Source of the DNA: Ceratothoa steindachneri
Lineage: Eukaryota > Arthropoda > Malacostraca > Isopoda > Cymothoidae
Direction of reading: 5' to 3'
Length of the DNA: 64,000 nt
Assembly: GCA_963969495.1 (NCBI GenBank)
Contig: OZ018323.1
Location: 74,124,920 to 74,188,919 of the forward strand
Shown piece by piece: positions 43,907 to 57,300 of this stretch. Under the pieces are notes generated by a model. That model searched no databases. It saw only the letters and a list, made by a program, of their open reading frames with translations, and had not been told where the DNA came from. Position 1 is the stretch's first letter, and every line of letters begins with the position of its first letter. Made by a program: the position numbers and the translations under genes.

Positions 43907-45095
43907 GGGGACCATACGCAATTTATAGGAAGCTGTGCAAAAAGATATCTCCGATTTCCTTAATTTTTTAAAAGTGTATTAATATCTTAAAACTATCTTT
44001 AAAAATAGCAAAGTTTATAGCCACCCCTATTGGGGGAGGCAGGGACCCCATGCAAACTGATATTTTGACCATTTAAAAAAAATTAAACTACTGAAGCAAA
44101 TTAAATATTATTTTGGTTATATGTCATATACTCCCAATGGGTTTAAATTAGGGATCATTTTTTCTGATTTATTTATATAAACCCCAATGAAATTTGTTTT
44201 CAATAATATACCCCCCCATAAAAAATAAATTGGGGGGGGGATCTATAACCTAAAATATATGAACTAATTCAAAAATATTGAACCAAAGAATTATTCCTAA
44301 CCCTTTTCTCTGCACCCTGGTTTTTTATTTTGATTAAAATCGGCCAATAAATAAGGGCTCGACAGTCTTTCATTCATCAATATTTTAACATTGGATAAAA
44401 ATGCAAGTAAAAAAAGTAACAGAAAATGAACACTTACGGAACGTCATTAGCTATCTGTTTTCTTTCATAATAATTTCTTCTTCTTATATGTTTTTGGTCC
44501 TCCTTTGTATGTATTACAGACTATTACCTCTCAGTAGAGATTGGTGCCAGAGCTTACTATGCTGCTCAATGTTGCCAGGTTCATAAGATTTAATAAGCTC
44601 CTGGACTAAATTCTGTTTCTTGTATTTCGGAGTTATTGACAAAGATATATTTATTTTTATCTCTTTGTCTTTCTCTTTTAAAAATCCAGTCAGGCTGCTT
44701 GAATACAATTTGATCCTCTTCAGTAGACTTGATTGTTTATAACTTTGGTTGTCGTCAACGGTAGCATGTTTAGCTATCAATTCTAATCCTTTCAAACCAA
44801 CGAATTTAGTCTTTTTCACTCTGCTCCATATTCCTGAATGAAAACTTTCGTTTGCATCTTGTGGTAGTCCTCTTATACATTTTTCAAGCAATAATTTTGT
44901 GGTCAGAATCTTTTTATTTTTTCTTTATTTTACGCGGACAGACTCCTATTAATAGCTTCATAATTCACTAACAAAAGAAGATATAAGCCTAAACACTTGT
45001 ATGATACTTTATGGAACATAAACGAAACATTATAGAGTGAAATCGTATAAGCGTAAATTTTACCGAAATTCGGTTTGTCAGACTGTACGATCCCC
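43907..45095 (-). mobile_element. TTAA-flanked DNA transposon remnant, Kolobok-like
   Basis: The ends are GGGGACCATACGCA (43907) and, inverted, GGGGATCGTACAGT (ending 45095), matching at 9 of the first 12 positions. Both are flanked by TTAA (43903-43906 and 45096-45099). TTAA target sites with short G-rich ends are typical of the Kolobok superfamily; piggyBac also uses TTAA. The internal minus-strand frame fits a transposase C-terminus. Length is 1.19 kb, so most of the coding region is missing. Confidence 0.5.
44514..44891 (-). pseudogene. Transposase C-terminal fragment of the TTAA-flanked element
   Basis: A 125-codon frame. The start MLEKCIRGLPQDANESFHSG, followed by IWSRVKKTKFVGLKGLEL, matches a block I know from arthropod transposase-like proteins annotated as mutator-like (KCLxGxTQNxNExxNSxIWxxCPKxxFVxxxxxE). 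The rest is lysine-rich and diverged. The catalytic core that should precede it is absent between here and the right end of the element. Confidence 0.55.
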
Positions 45096-45099
45096 TTAA

Positions 45100-48000
45100 G
45101 GGACATGTCCCTTATTTCATTCCAAACACTAAGTCAAAAAAATATATTGTTTAATTTACGAACTTGAAATACTTTAGTTTCTTAACCTCTTGAAATGGCG
45201 AAAGTTCTTAAATATTTTCAGTAAGTTAAAGCGTACATTCATCATTCCCCACCAGATAAATATCAAAGGAAGTCTCTTTTGGAAACAAGTGGAAAGAGAA
45301 GAGTCTGCAAAAAGTCTATCAGTTAAAATGGGCTACAAAGCAGTATGGACTCTGGTGGATCTATGTGGCTTCTGGTGGAAAGGAAGATTGTAATGGCAGT
45401 AAATAAAAGGAGGCTAAAAAGATCTCAACTGGAAAGCATTTATTAAGGAAGTTAAACTTATGTGTTACATATTTACTTATTTGTTAACACCTGATATTTC
45501 CTAATCGGTATACACATAAAATACAGTGCATAGGAAGATTATCTGTATCATTCCATTTTTGAAATGTTAGCAGTAGATGTATATCTATGAGAATTTGTAC
45601 GTTTAAAGAAAAATTCATCCTTTCATCGTGCAATCTAAAATGGGAGAATCTACTTCGTATGGCAATGACTAGAAGAAGGTAATAATGGTGACTCTATCAG
45701 GCAGCTCGCAATAGCCCAACAGACTTAAATTTGATGCAATAAAAAGGATTGTGTCCACTTGGCTAGTCGGTAACTCTGTGGAGATAGAGATAGAGCGCGC
45801 AACGTGTGGTTCATTTGAACGAGACCATACATAAAACACTAATGGATACCTTTACAAAGCAAAATGGCTTAAATTATATGGCACTATGAGTTGCATTCTA
45901 AAGTAGATAATGGAGCAGAAACTAGAAATGCAGGATTTCAAAATGTTAAGGGGTTCTTTTTGCGGATGGAGCTTATGAATTAAATATAAATAGTAATATA
46001 TTCATTTTTTATTATTTGGTTATACATTTCATATTCCGAGAATTTTTATAGTATAATGTTAAAATAAGAATATAGAGCTTAATAATTATGAAATTAGATT
46101 GTGCCAAAGTTGATCTATTTTGTCGTGGTTTATATTAATGCAAATGGTTTGTTTACTACCGCCATGTAAAAAAAAATGTTTTCACTCTGGACTGTTCATT
46201 CCTAGTGTAAGAACTTGCTGGATAAAGAAATTCTTACATCAGTTTCATAATATAAGTAATGCATTGCTTTAAATTTTGTATTATTTTGCGGGCATTGACT
46301 TAGGCTCATAAATATAGTCTTTATATATTGGTAGAAGTCTTCTTTATCAGGTGGGCACATTTGTTTTTAATGGTCTATTAAGGGAAATATTCCGAGATCA
46401 AGAATTATCTTCACCTTACTAATGATGCTTTACTAGATACAAGTGATAGATTATTATTCAAACTGAGTTTAAATATTGATGCTTTAAATGGAAATTTGAA
46501 GAATTTTAGGATTTTTGACTCCCAACATCCAAATCTATAAATTTGGCCCTAAGTTTTGATGTCTCTGTGCTGTTAATGGCTACCTTTCAATTTTCTAGCA
46601 TGTCATTCCTCCAAAGGATGGCATAACCATGAAATGTTCTTTGATAGCTTTTTTCACAAGAATTGCCAGAGTGAAAGCACCTCGAGACTAAAATCAGAGG
46701 GAAATGTAACAATTCGAGAAAATCATACCTAAAAGACCGCTCTTAATGACCCTCATGTTTCGAAAAACAAAACTAGCGAAAAAGGCTTCTTAGATTATAG
46801 CTTTTACAATGCCAATAAAGATTTATCCCAAAATGAAATGAAAATCTCCAATGCTTATTTTGCTAAATTTCAGCGCAGTTCATCTAACCAGTAACTCCCA
46901 GCATCAATCTCTTCCCATAAACTCAAATTTCCAAAGTTTTCTCAGAAGACAACAAATCAAGGATGGAGGTGATTTGACGTCCCACAGAAAAGCAAGATTT
47001 TCAAGAGTCGGTATTATCTAGTGCGACCTAATCAGACTCAACAAAGCGATGTGAGAATATGACAAAAAGAATTTGCAATCCTTGTGATGATACAGTTCAT
47101 GATGGTTCTTTCAAAAATTGGACACTAAATAATGAAAATATAATAAATTAAAGTTTTATTAAATATAAATCAACCTTTTACACTTTTAAATAATTTTAAG
47201 AATTTCGGTCCAGAAATAGGTCGGCAGGTTTTCCTGAATGTAAGCCATTGTCCGAAAAGTGTGACCCTATTTATTTCTAGAAGAAAAATAGAAATAAGTA
47301 AGATAACAGAAGAAATATTAATAAAAAGCCCTTAGGAGCTAGGAACAAGTCAAATTTTTTTAAGAAATGCATATTAGAATTAAGACCTTAATTAAAATCA
47401 AGAATAACTTAGCGTACAAAGTATATGAAAGAATTTTACTTAAACATATAAAATATTGAATATTCAGAAATGAGTATAACTGATGAACGATTTATTCAAA
47501 CCTTATTTTATGTAACTTTGATTCCCTCTTCTCTATTCTCTTTTCTATTGAGTAGCATAGAGGTGACCTTAAGGTCTTTCCTGATCTGTAATTCTTTAAC
47601 CATTTATCTTATTCTGTATTCTATAAGAAAAATACGCAAGTCAAGTAATAATAATCATACTAGGCACTTCGTTGTTATGTGCAAAATCGAATTTACAGTC
47701 ATTGTATTAAAAGAAATTGGATGATAATACGTCATTTTCGACCGGCAGTGCTACAGGGTTAATTAAATCCGGTGACTTCGTCCATGAAAATTAACTTAAT
47801 TTCAAAGAAATTATTTGCTTTCTTTTATAAATTGTAGTAATTTTTTAAGCTGAAAGTGAAAATAGAATATATTTTATGTGAAAAATATTGAGGTTAATAC
47901 AAACTATGCTTTTTGTAAACCCATTATGAGTATGAGGAGAAGGCTATTGATTGTTTCTCAGGTACGTGTAGTAAATAGTCACATGTGACTACACAACACG

Positions 48001-48480
48001 GGCATATATATGTAAATATGACAAGTGTAATGCTATCAGAGTTAATGGCGGGTATTTAGTACTGACTGACAATAACATTTAAGTTGTTCGCTTTATCTAA
48101 ATAGGAGATATGTATATATTTTTGAGAGTCTAGCTTGTGTGTATGTATGTAATGTTCCTGAAAATTCATAATCACAAATTCTGCGGTGTCATCACCATAG
48201 TTGTTTTTCATTATTCGTGTTTTTATTTTTATATTTCAACCTCCTTCTTTCAAGTGTCACTCCCTGATTTTTACTCCGGATTAGGAAAATGTCTATGTTG
48301 ATTTGACCAAATTCCGCTTTTTATTAATTAAACAATCAAGTCTCTAAATTATTTATTTTCTATCCTAACAAATTTCTTTTTATCTTAAGTTTGTGCGCAT
48401 AATACCTTTAGTCCCTTATACAGATTATTTCATGTGTTATGACATTTTAACCAGTAGTATTGATCTTAGTGGCACTATTA
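45100..48480. other. AT-rich non-coding DNA
   Basis: Only short frames without motifs. A possible A-box-like TTGGCTAGTCGGTAACTC at about 45758 has no convincing B box. No repeat recognised. Confidence 0.5.
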
Positions 48481-48499
48481 TGGAGCTACTCGAGAAACT

Positions 48500-49900
48500 C
48501 CTTTCACTCAATCATCTTTGTTATTTGTGGATCGATGGAGACCCTGGCTTCCACCTTTGCCGCAGATAGCTTAACAAACAAATTTTGAAGATACTTGTTG
48601 AAAGCTGCAGAGTCCTTATGTAGAGCTCTAACGAATTGTTTCATAAGGTCTAATTTTAAATGCAGAGGAAGAAACAGTACTCTTGAGGGGTCCAACAAAG
48701 AAAGGCTTCCATTTGGCGTTGTTTCTCCCCAGAATAAACTCGGTCCGTTGTGGCCAATCGCGCTTATGGTAGTGTGCTACGCTGTCGCTGCTGTCCCAAA
48801 GGCAAAGATAACAAAGAAACTTGGTAAAGCTGCCTTGTTGACCCATCAAAAGGGCCAACATTTTTAAGTTTTCGATAACCTTCTGACCGTACTCTTCATA
48901 TTGCAATGCATCTAGAAGGATCCTGACGCTGCCTTATTCCTCTTTGAGCTTAATCGAATGAGCAAAGGAAAGAGATAGATACTTGTTCTCGTTTTGAAGC
49001 AGCACTGCTTTGAGGCAACTGGATGAGTCTCAATGGAGAGGCGTCAATCGTTGGGAGTACAAGAGATTCCGATTGCCTCAAACAGACCAGTCACATTGTG
49101 ACAAAAGCAAAGATCCTCTTGACGTAAAAAAAGATTGGAAAACACTTGTGACACTTTCTGTGACCTGATATTTTCACACTGTTATCTAAAAAATCCCACT
49201 AATTGAGTCTTGAAGTTAAATGCTTGGCATTGGACCTTGTGAGAACAAGAGATCTTTGACAAGGTCGTAGAGAGATTTTTTTTTAGGTAGTATGGGTTTC
49301 TCTCCTCAGTTGCACATCTGTAATCTGGATCAATGACTTCAACCTCTTCTGAACTGATTTTTCTTTCTAAAAACTGCTGCTCTCTTTTTGGAGTCGCTAC
49401 GGGGGACGGAGGCTCAGAACTGTGTGGCACTGGCAAAATAGATCACTGAAGGTCTGTATACATGATACCAGGCGCATATTTGCCTGCTCGATATTTGGAA
49501 GAGTGCACCATGCAGAAAAAACAATTGCTTAAGTGGTCAGTTCGTTTCCTCCAAATTCGTGGGATTGCGTAATTCATAGCTCTTTTCTACTCTGTACCAT
49601 CATGCAAAAAACAAAATGAAAACAACTATAAATATACAAACACTTTTCATGTAATGTTATTAGAATTGTTAAAAAAATATAAAAATCCAGTATCCAAATA
49701 AACAAAACACATTGTTTATATATATTTACATATTACCTTCCAGAGTACTTTTGCAGAGCTCGCAGGTGAAATGAGGTGCCCAGGGTTTGTCTTGATCTCC
49801 GACTGGCATGCCGAAATATGCCTTGAAGGTCTCACACATTTTATCAGATCTCCCTACAGAGTACTTTTTCGCTATTGTCCTAATAAAAAAGCCACAGACA
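48500..49900 (-). pseudogene. Arthropod repetitive ORF family (CYLCLWDS type), copy 1
   Basis: Read on the minus strand. At 49740-49900 a piece has FGMPVGDQDKPWAPHFTCEL with a following cysteine. At 49440-49590 a second piece has AMNYAIPRIWRKRTDHLSNC and FFC. A frame at 49182-49436 has VIDPDYRCATEERNPYY. The main part (48504-48906) has YEEYGQKVIENLKMLALLMG, FLCYLCLWDSSDSVAHYHKR and LPLHLKLDLMKQFVRAL. I know this protein as a multi-copy family in many arthropods, of unknown function and probably transposon-borne. The gap 49590-49737, with GTAATA at its start, could be an intron. Frameshifts occur near 48700, and the region between about 48910 and 49180 is damaged. Confidence 0.65.
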
Positions 49901-49919
49901 TAGCTAAATGCGTTTGTCG

Positions 49920-51700
49920 GATGCTTACAACCTCTTTATGCCATATTTGACGAATGCTTTCACATCAATGACGAGTGACGATGTCTGCGCTGTGACGGCT
50001 AGAGTTAAACTGATATGTTAAGTAGACATTCTTTGTATTTATACAGTCATCTACGTTTTAGAATTTTGCGTAAATTCTTTAAACAAATAAAAGTTCTCGA
50101 AAGTTCTAGAAAGGTCTATAGTTTATTTTCACCAAATTAGTGCTGAATCTATATGGAATGTAGGAGGCTAGCCATTGCTGTCCAGGTCACAAAAAAAACA
50201 AAATATAAAGTAAAAAATAGCTATTAATAGTGTAGTACTATTTCTATAACATTTCAAGTACAGTGTATCATGTTTATATCGTAACTTGAAAAATAACCCT
50301 TAAATTTTTTTATATATTTTTACTATTTGCATCCATATAATGTTATTTACCATAAATGGCCAAATTTAAAAATGCAATGTCCTAGCCACAAAAGCAAAGT
50401 TTGGAGATTGAAATTGATTTTTTTGTTTAATAGAGCCACAAACAATTGGAAAATCACACTTTTAACCCAAGGCCAGGACAAAAGTGAAATTTGGTTACGC
50501 AGTGTAATGTCCTACAAATGGTTTGGAGCACGATGCAAATATAGTTTTTGTAGTAGTGGAGCTCTTAGATTGGCGTGATCATTTTTGAGCTTGAGTTACT
50601 GATTATTGATCATCATCATTAGAATTGTTTTCAATTGAAGCTTTTTCACCTATTCTTTCCACCTAATTTATATCCAAATCATCGGAAAGCTCATTTCAAG
50701 AATCTGAGATATCAAATTCATTTTCCGAGAATTCGTCACTTTCAATCAATATTCCAAAAATGCTTTCATCCAAGGGACCCTTTGGCATTATAATAATAAT
50801 CCTAAATGAATATAAATATAAAATAATAAACAACAAACGCTGAAATAAGAAAAAGCAATCATAAAATGAAAACACACAGTGAAATAATAAATTAATTATA
50901 ATTAAGACTTCATAGGAAACCAATCTTATCATTTTGAAGTTGGTACGAGATAACTAGTATCTGGCATTTACATTAAAGGGTCTATTGGCAGTGCCACCTA
51001 GGAGATAAATCGTACCTTGTAATATTAAGTTAAATTACATAGATTGTGTATATATGAACGCCCACATATGATACTTAATCCTTCCGATTAGAGAAATAAG
51101 ATAAAACACCGTTGGTAAGGAGAAGCAGAATGTGCCATTTGTCACTGCCAGCGAACGTGTTATTAAAGCCAGTGCGTTTACTTGGGCAAAAGCATATGTG
51201 GTGTAAAATAACGATGGGGCTATAAGTTTCCTTGCTAACGACCACTAGATCTTGCGTAGAAAATAATTTGGGGGGCGTGGAAAGATTTTCAATATTTTCG
51301 TTTGCCTTGATAAAACTGGGTTACAAAGAATCCCTTTGTAAGTCTTTTAGGACTTCCAACTGTTTTAAAAGAGTTTTACACCGCTGAACCTGAAAATTAC
51401 ATCAGTTTACTCCAATCAGGTGAGTTTTTGTGCTTAAGCGATTTTTTAAAAATCTTATTCTATATTTAATCGATTATACTTTTCGACATTTGAGGTTAAA
51501 TTTCCTTGATATTCCTCATCCGAAATAGGTATGTAAGATCAAACTATCGTTTTCTAACTTAATTTATCAAATAACTGTTACAGAAACTGACCAGTATAAA
51601 TTGAATAGAAGCCTAATAAAGGTAAGCGCATGTAAATGGTGTTCCATAAAGGGTGCCTATTTGGAAGGTGTATAATTATAACGAGTTTAAATAAACATGG
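49920..51700. other. AT-rich non-coding DNA
   Basis: No gene recognised. A minus-strand stretch near 50700-50790 encodes an acidic peptide (LIESDEFSENEFDISDS) of the kind found at piggyBac transposase N-termini, but no transposase follows. Confidence 0.45.
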
Positions 51701-51735
51701 TTATATACTGCAAATTCCAATGAGTTATGTCACTC

Positions 51736-52775
51736 GTTTAGGTATGGAACACAATGTCGGCCATTTATCCAACTGCACTCATTTTGCATACATTAATGCG
51801 CTTCTCGAAATTTCCGATAACTCTCTCACAGATGTGTCGCTCGATGCCTCTAATCACACGCCTGATTTCAGCCTTAAGTTCAGAATTGTGGAAATCACAA
51901 GAGGTAATATTGCAGGAACTTAATTGCCATTCCTGGTTACCATGTAAGGATATCACTCGTTGTGGAAATTTTTCGTGGACTAATGCAAGCGTTTGGGGTG
52001 ATGTGTGACAGATCTCTCCCTCCTGTTGAAATCAGAGGGTGTCAATCTCCGTATCTTCTATGTTTGGTCATAACTAAGTAGATACATTGCTTCGCTAACG
52101 TTTTCCACTAGTGGTAACTGCATTCCCATCATCATTCTCAAAGAAAAACGGCACAAGCAATCTACATGCACCAAAACCACACCACACAGAAACTTTCAGT
52201 TGGTGCATTTCACGCTCATGCATTATTCGAGGATTTTCATTACACCATGCAAGGTGTTCTGTTTATTGGCAGATCCACTGAAGTGAAAGTGGGCCTCCTT
52301 AATGAAGGTGATTTTCTTTGTAAAATTTTAGTCGACTGCAAGTCTCTCCACAATCCAGTGAGAAAATTGCTTCCTCCTCCCGTGGTCAAGTGGCTGAAGT
52401 TACTCCGTAAGTGGAATTTTGTAAGCAAGCATATTAAGATCTTTATGAAGAATTCGATATAATGAAGTGGTCAGGATCTCAAACTACTCTAAACGTCGGC
52501 GAATCGATTTTCTCAGACTCCGAGTGACAGTCACTAGTACAACAGCAATTTGTTTCTATTTTCGACAAGAAGGATTCTGCCCAGGTGATTTGGCTGGTAC
52601 AACTGAACCAGTTGATTTAAAGTTCGTCATTATTCTGCAAACCGTAGAATCGTTGAGTGACTCTTTTCTCTCCAAAATGGTAGGAAGTGTTCGAACTCTT
52701 TACGTCGCACTATCTCGCTTTTGGTAAAATGTCTTAAAGATTAAGAACGCACTGCTCAATTGTAAACTGCTTCAT
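51736..52775 (-). pseudogene. Mariner-like (DDE) transposase pseudogene
   Basis: Reading down from an ATG at 52775, MKQFTIEQCVLNLKTFYQK is a mariner-type N-terminus, followed by a linker with TGSVVPAKSPGQNPS. Then come SLRKSIRRRL, HKDLNMLAYKI and HGRRKQFSHW-type blocks. The core start ITFIKEAHFHFSGSANKQN contains the first catalytic position, where the usual D of DEAHFHLSG is replaced. Next are a decayed CGVV block and VISLHGNQEWQ near 51955. The end is NSELKAEIRRVIRGIERHIC then HLSDIVFH-like sequence near 51750. Frame changes and stops are frequent, but the order is complete and the length is about that of a whole gene. Terminal repeats were not identified. Confidence 0.7.
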
Positions 52776-52779
52776 GACG

Positions 52780-53170
52780 TACCACAAACGGGAATTCTGA
52801 AATAGAAACAATAAACTATAAATTAGAGTAAAGATAGATACTCTCCATGATAAAAGCATGCCTACAAGCTTCAAAACACAAAAGTGTAGCCGAATTTAAT
52901 ATCGTTACCCTTTATTAAATACCCTTCAAATTGTAAATTAGGTCATCATTGTTAAAGATTCATGGCATGAACTTTCATACCTTCGAACTTGTAGAATTCT
53001 GAGCAAGAGATAACTCTCTTCAGAGTCCCACGGTAATCAGCCATCATCACTGTATCCTAGCGTTCCTGATACCTAGTCTCAATCTATTTCATGTTCTGAT
53101 GAAATCTTTCCCCATTCTCGTCGTTCATTGATTTCAGATTCTCAAAAAATCTGGCCATATGTGAGAAAAG
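52780..53170. other. Spacer between two transposon relics
   Basis: No motif recognised. Confidence 0.45.
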
Positions 53171-53189
53171 GTAATGCATTTTGATGCTC

Positions 53190-54370
53190 AACTTTCTTCT
53201 AGTTCCACTTCGTTAATAGTGTTTTCAAGCTATAAATCTCTGATCAACTTGACCGAGTTGAGGGCCGAAGAAGATGCCAGGTTTCAACTTCTCCATGGTC
53301 AATTCTGGAAAAGCGTGCTACAAGTATGTGAAGCAGCCACCATCTTTGTCCAGAGCTTTGTTAAACTCTTTGATCAAGTCGAGTTTGATGTGTATCGTTT
53401 TAAGAGTATTCTGTCTTTGTCCACTAGAAGATTAGTTATGAAGTTCCTTGCTCTGGAAGGCACCAATACTTTTCATACATGGCCGTCCTTCTTTGTTTAA
53501 TGCTCAGCTTGGTCATCACTATCCTAAATAAAAAATTAACCCTCCTCTGGTCGACATAAATCAACAAGTTATGCTAACCATGACGAATTTTCACCACCCC
53601 CTACTTCTCTTTCAGTGCAGTTAAGTGATTAAGGGGTACTGAGAAAATTGGGTTGCTGTTGTGCAGCAAACACATTTCAGCATTAGCTTGTTGTACTCAA
53701 TGTACAATCTCCAATCTTCGAGATGTTACTGTGTCATGCTAGCTTTTTCAGAAGCTGCGGACTATATGTATAGTACACCAGGTCCTTTTCTTTAGAGAAA
53801 AGAGGAAGTACGCGTGATGTCTGTTGGGTAGAAGGTGATGCAAAAACTGTCAGATGTGAGGATCTTTTCTTCAATGTTGTTGCCGCATTTCGGCAAAAGA
53901 CTTTGACAAACTAGGATCGCGAACTGGATTATTTAGCTCCCTTTGGAAAAAAAGGATGCGGAGCTTCTTCATCAAAAAACACTTCTTCTTCATTCTTTTC
54001 ATCACTGGAGGAATTTCTGGCAGTATGATCAAGGAAATTCTTCAAAGTCTTTTAATGGAATTTCATCCCCAGGAATTATAGGATGACGTGTTGATTGAAC
54101 ATCAGGATACTTGAGAATGATCTGGTTCTTTATGTTTATCCTAATCAAATCAATAGCGCCGAAGTATCAGTCAGTGCACTGGTTTGTCTGATCCCTCCAA
54201 ACAATTGGAATTTCAAGCTTCATGCAGTTTTTCATGACACTTATCATTGTGTCTACGAATTCCATGTGAGTTTTCTTCTACCCCTAGTTAAGGAAGCCCA
54301 AGGCGACCATCTGCTTGGAGAACTTGATCATATGACAATCTAAGGGGTCCAAAGAAAATGGATCTGGGTA
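53190..54370 (-). pseudogene. Arthropod repetitive ORF family (CYLCLWDS type), copy 2
   Basis: On the minus strand, broken frames show LEIPIVWRDQTNQCTD (near 54200), then GDEIPLKDFEEF (near 54065) and FFDEEAPHPFFSKGELNNPV with RDPSLSKSFAEM (near 53970-53890). LKCVCCTTATQ corresponds to the usual LKxVLLHNGN (near 53680). The final part is IHIKLDLIKEFNKALDKDGG with FPELTMEKLKPGIFFGPQL (53390-53250). The order agrees with copy 1, which is about 4 kb away, but the two share few identical bases, so they are independent old copies. The CxLCLWDS block itself appears lost (53450-53650). Confidence 0.6.
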
Positions 54371-54374
54371 TTCT

Positions 54375-57300
54375 GCACATCCAATTTGGTGCATCTGCAT
54401 ACATCCTGAAACTGAAGGTGTTAATTAATTTAATCATGCAAATCATCCTCGCCCATACTCTTACAGAGTATACGTTATATGCTGCTATACCTAGTTGTGT
54501 CGAAAATTATGGGAGCAAATTTTTTATTATTTTTAAACCTAAATGAAATTAGATTTTCTAATAAAATAACTAGGCAATTTTTCTTCACCCTTTTCGCGAT
54601 TTTAAAGCGGGGACTAATGCAATTTTAGCTCGTGAGAACTATGATGGTTGAATATGTATGATGTTTACCCACCTTTTCATTAACTTTAATTATCCGCTAT
54701 CATTCATCTTCTACCTTTTACTGGAATCGTTAAAAATAATGTTAAATATAAAGATATTATTGAATAGATGCAAAATATTCTTTAGTTTTTTTTTTAATTG
54801 AAAGGGATGAGATAACAAAAGATTTCAGTTTAAACCGAAAAGATCTCATTCACTATCAATTCTCACAACCTTCGATGTAAACAATTTCGCAATTATAAAT
54901 CGTCTTCCACTCCATTTGCATCTATATAAGTGTCTATACGTGTAAAGCCTTTTACTTTGCTTCATATTTTGTGTTGTTTGTTTTTTGGGGCTTGTATTGC
55001 TTTAAGATTATATCTCTGATTGAGTGACACCTTTGAGAGCAATCGTGTGTTCAACCTAAAATTCTAAATGTTTAGCCGAGTTCCACCATTACCTGGTTAT
55101 TTAAATAAAGACTCTTTACATTACTTAAAATGGAGCGACCGGCAAATAGGAGCGCAGTATGTAGCTTTGAGTGAATTGGGTTATTTTTTTTCCTTTCACT
55201 TTATAATCAAATCAGGTGGCGTTAATCACTTCAATTCTGAAATAATCTTGTCATCATTTTACTCTAAAGTAAAATTGTTTCAGAATATTTTTTAAAAAGT
55301 TCCCAGATCTAAAATACTTCAAATAATATTTTTTCCAGAGTTGAAATTACGTCTGGATTTACTAACATGCTTAATTAGTATTACTTTTTAGCAAAGTTTG
55401 GCATTTCAGCGACTCAATAATAAGTAACATAATTTATTATTGGCATTAGAAAATTTCCTTTGATTAGCTTCCTGACGCCATTTTCCAGAGAAAAGATGAA
55501 GTGAACCTAAGATGAATGCGGAAATAAGAGAACATAATGATTCTTAAGCATTTAGTCTATGAAGAGCTTTCAGAATACTTTTGAGCCCTTCTCAAAGATG
55601 GACCGTTTGACAACTAGAAAACAATTAAATTATGAATAGGTTGCTCTACCTCTTCCTTGGATCCTGTTAGTTAGTTATTTTTGAGAATCGAGGGTACTTA
55701 TTAAGTTCTTTTATGATAAGTTTATTAATTAATATTATTGATATATCTAATCATTTCCATAGCTTTCAGAGATAGTGTAAATTCTTTGCATCGTAAAGTT
55801 TTTTAGTCAAGTTAACTTAATCACGAAATTTGTTTATAGTAAATTAATCTTAAAGTCATCTTTTTCCTGTAGGTTTTTAAGTAGTTTTCTAGAGTGCGAA
55901 ATATGAAACTTTTACCCCTAGAGCAACAAACTTGCTAGGGTATAATATTATAGATATCTGATTTTAACATTCGCTCTTTATTCTCCTTACTGCATATTAA
56001 ACAAATGAGCACACATCATTTTCAAAACACGAGTTACGATACCATCTTCAGTCACAACCTTTTGCTTGACTGGCCAAAGTGGCTAAAGCTTTTCATCGAA
56101 TTGTAAGATGGTCAGTGTTTGTGATTATTCAGCAACATTGTAGGGATATTTAGATAGTGCACTTATCTCAGAATCGCTATGGATCCCAGACAACCCTCTT
56201 AGTGCTTTCAACCATCAACCTTGATTGATTCATAACTGCGTAAACATTTTGTTCTTACTACATTTCTACTAAAATAAGTAATTTTCTCTTCTTTCGATCA
56301 TATTTGCCGTGGAAAAGCTTGAATGCTCTGAGGACCGCACAAATTCAGCCACCTTGTTTTGACATCTGTTTTTGGCTACATGATACATTTTTTCAACCAA
56401 ATACTCGTCGACAGATAATTGCAATCAGTGAGCATTATCCCTAAGATTAGACTAGGTTAGGTTTTAACTACCCCAAACAAAGTAAAGTATGTTTTAAGTT
56501 TGATTTTATATCTCCTTATGTCACTACCAAAGTGAATCAATTTGTTTAGTATGCTCTTCACTAAAGGAATTCTTAAAGTAGGTTATTTAGCCTAAAGATC
56601 TATTTCATACTGTGGTATTGACCTTCCAGCCCCTTTACATTTATTTTCACCGCTTCTCGTTGAGTATTGGTTCCTGGATGTCTTTTAGAAACGCTATCAC
56701 GTTTCTTATCTTTCCGCGACTTTATCTGGTCGTACCACAAAATAGACCTCCAAAGTGATCTGCTAAGAATTCTATCAATGTTCACTAAGTCCATGCTTTG
56801 TTCAACGTTTGTATGGGAAACCTTCCTTTTTTAAGGTTAGGTAATATAAAAAATGAAGATTTTAGCTCATTTAATAAATATCGTCTTGGATAAGTTTACT
56901 AAATGCACTACGTATTCATGTCCTTCGATGATAAAAATGTTTATTCCGATTCTTTCGTATATAACATTGACTGAATAAGTTAAATTTGATTGTGATGCTC
57001 AAAGTAATGGGGATTATTTCCATGCAATATATTTTTTATATCGCGCGTGAAAATGTCATGCGATATTGGGATAGAATCTTATATATTAGCAAGAAACAAA
57101 GTGAGATATCTGTCAACTTCCAAGATCTTTGGTGTATTTGAATGCACCCGTGGACTTTACAATGTCAATGTCAGTTTAAATTACTCGAAAGTATCCATTT
57201 ATTACGGCTGAACTTTAGTCTCGCTTATTCTGAGTGGCTAATAAATATAATGCTATTAATTTTGGCTGCTGATAGCTAAACCTAAAAGAAAAATTGCTAT

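Noticed and set aside
45755..45830. A-box-like sequence suggesting a tRNA gene
   Set aside because: No acceptable B box at the right distance and no cloverleaf.
50700..50790. Acidic minus-strand peptide similar to a piggyBac N-terminus
   Set aside because: Low-complexity acidic sequence only; no transposase body follows on that strand.
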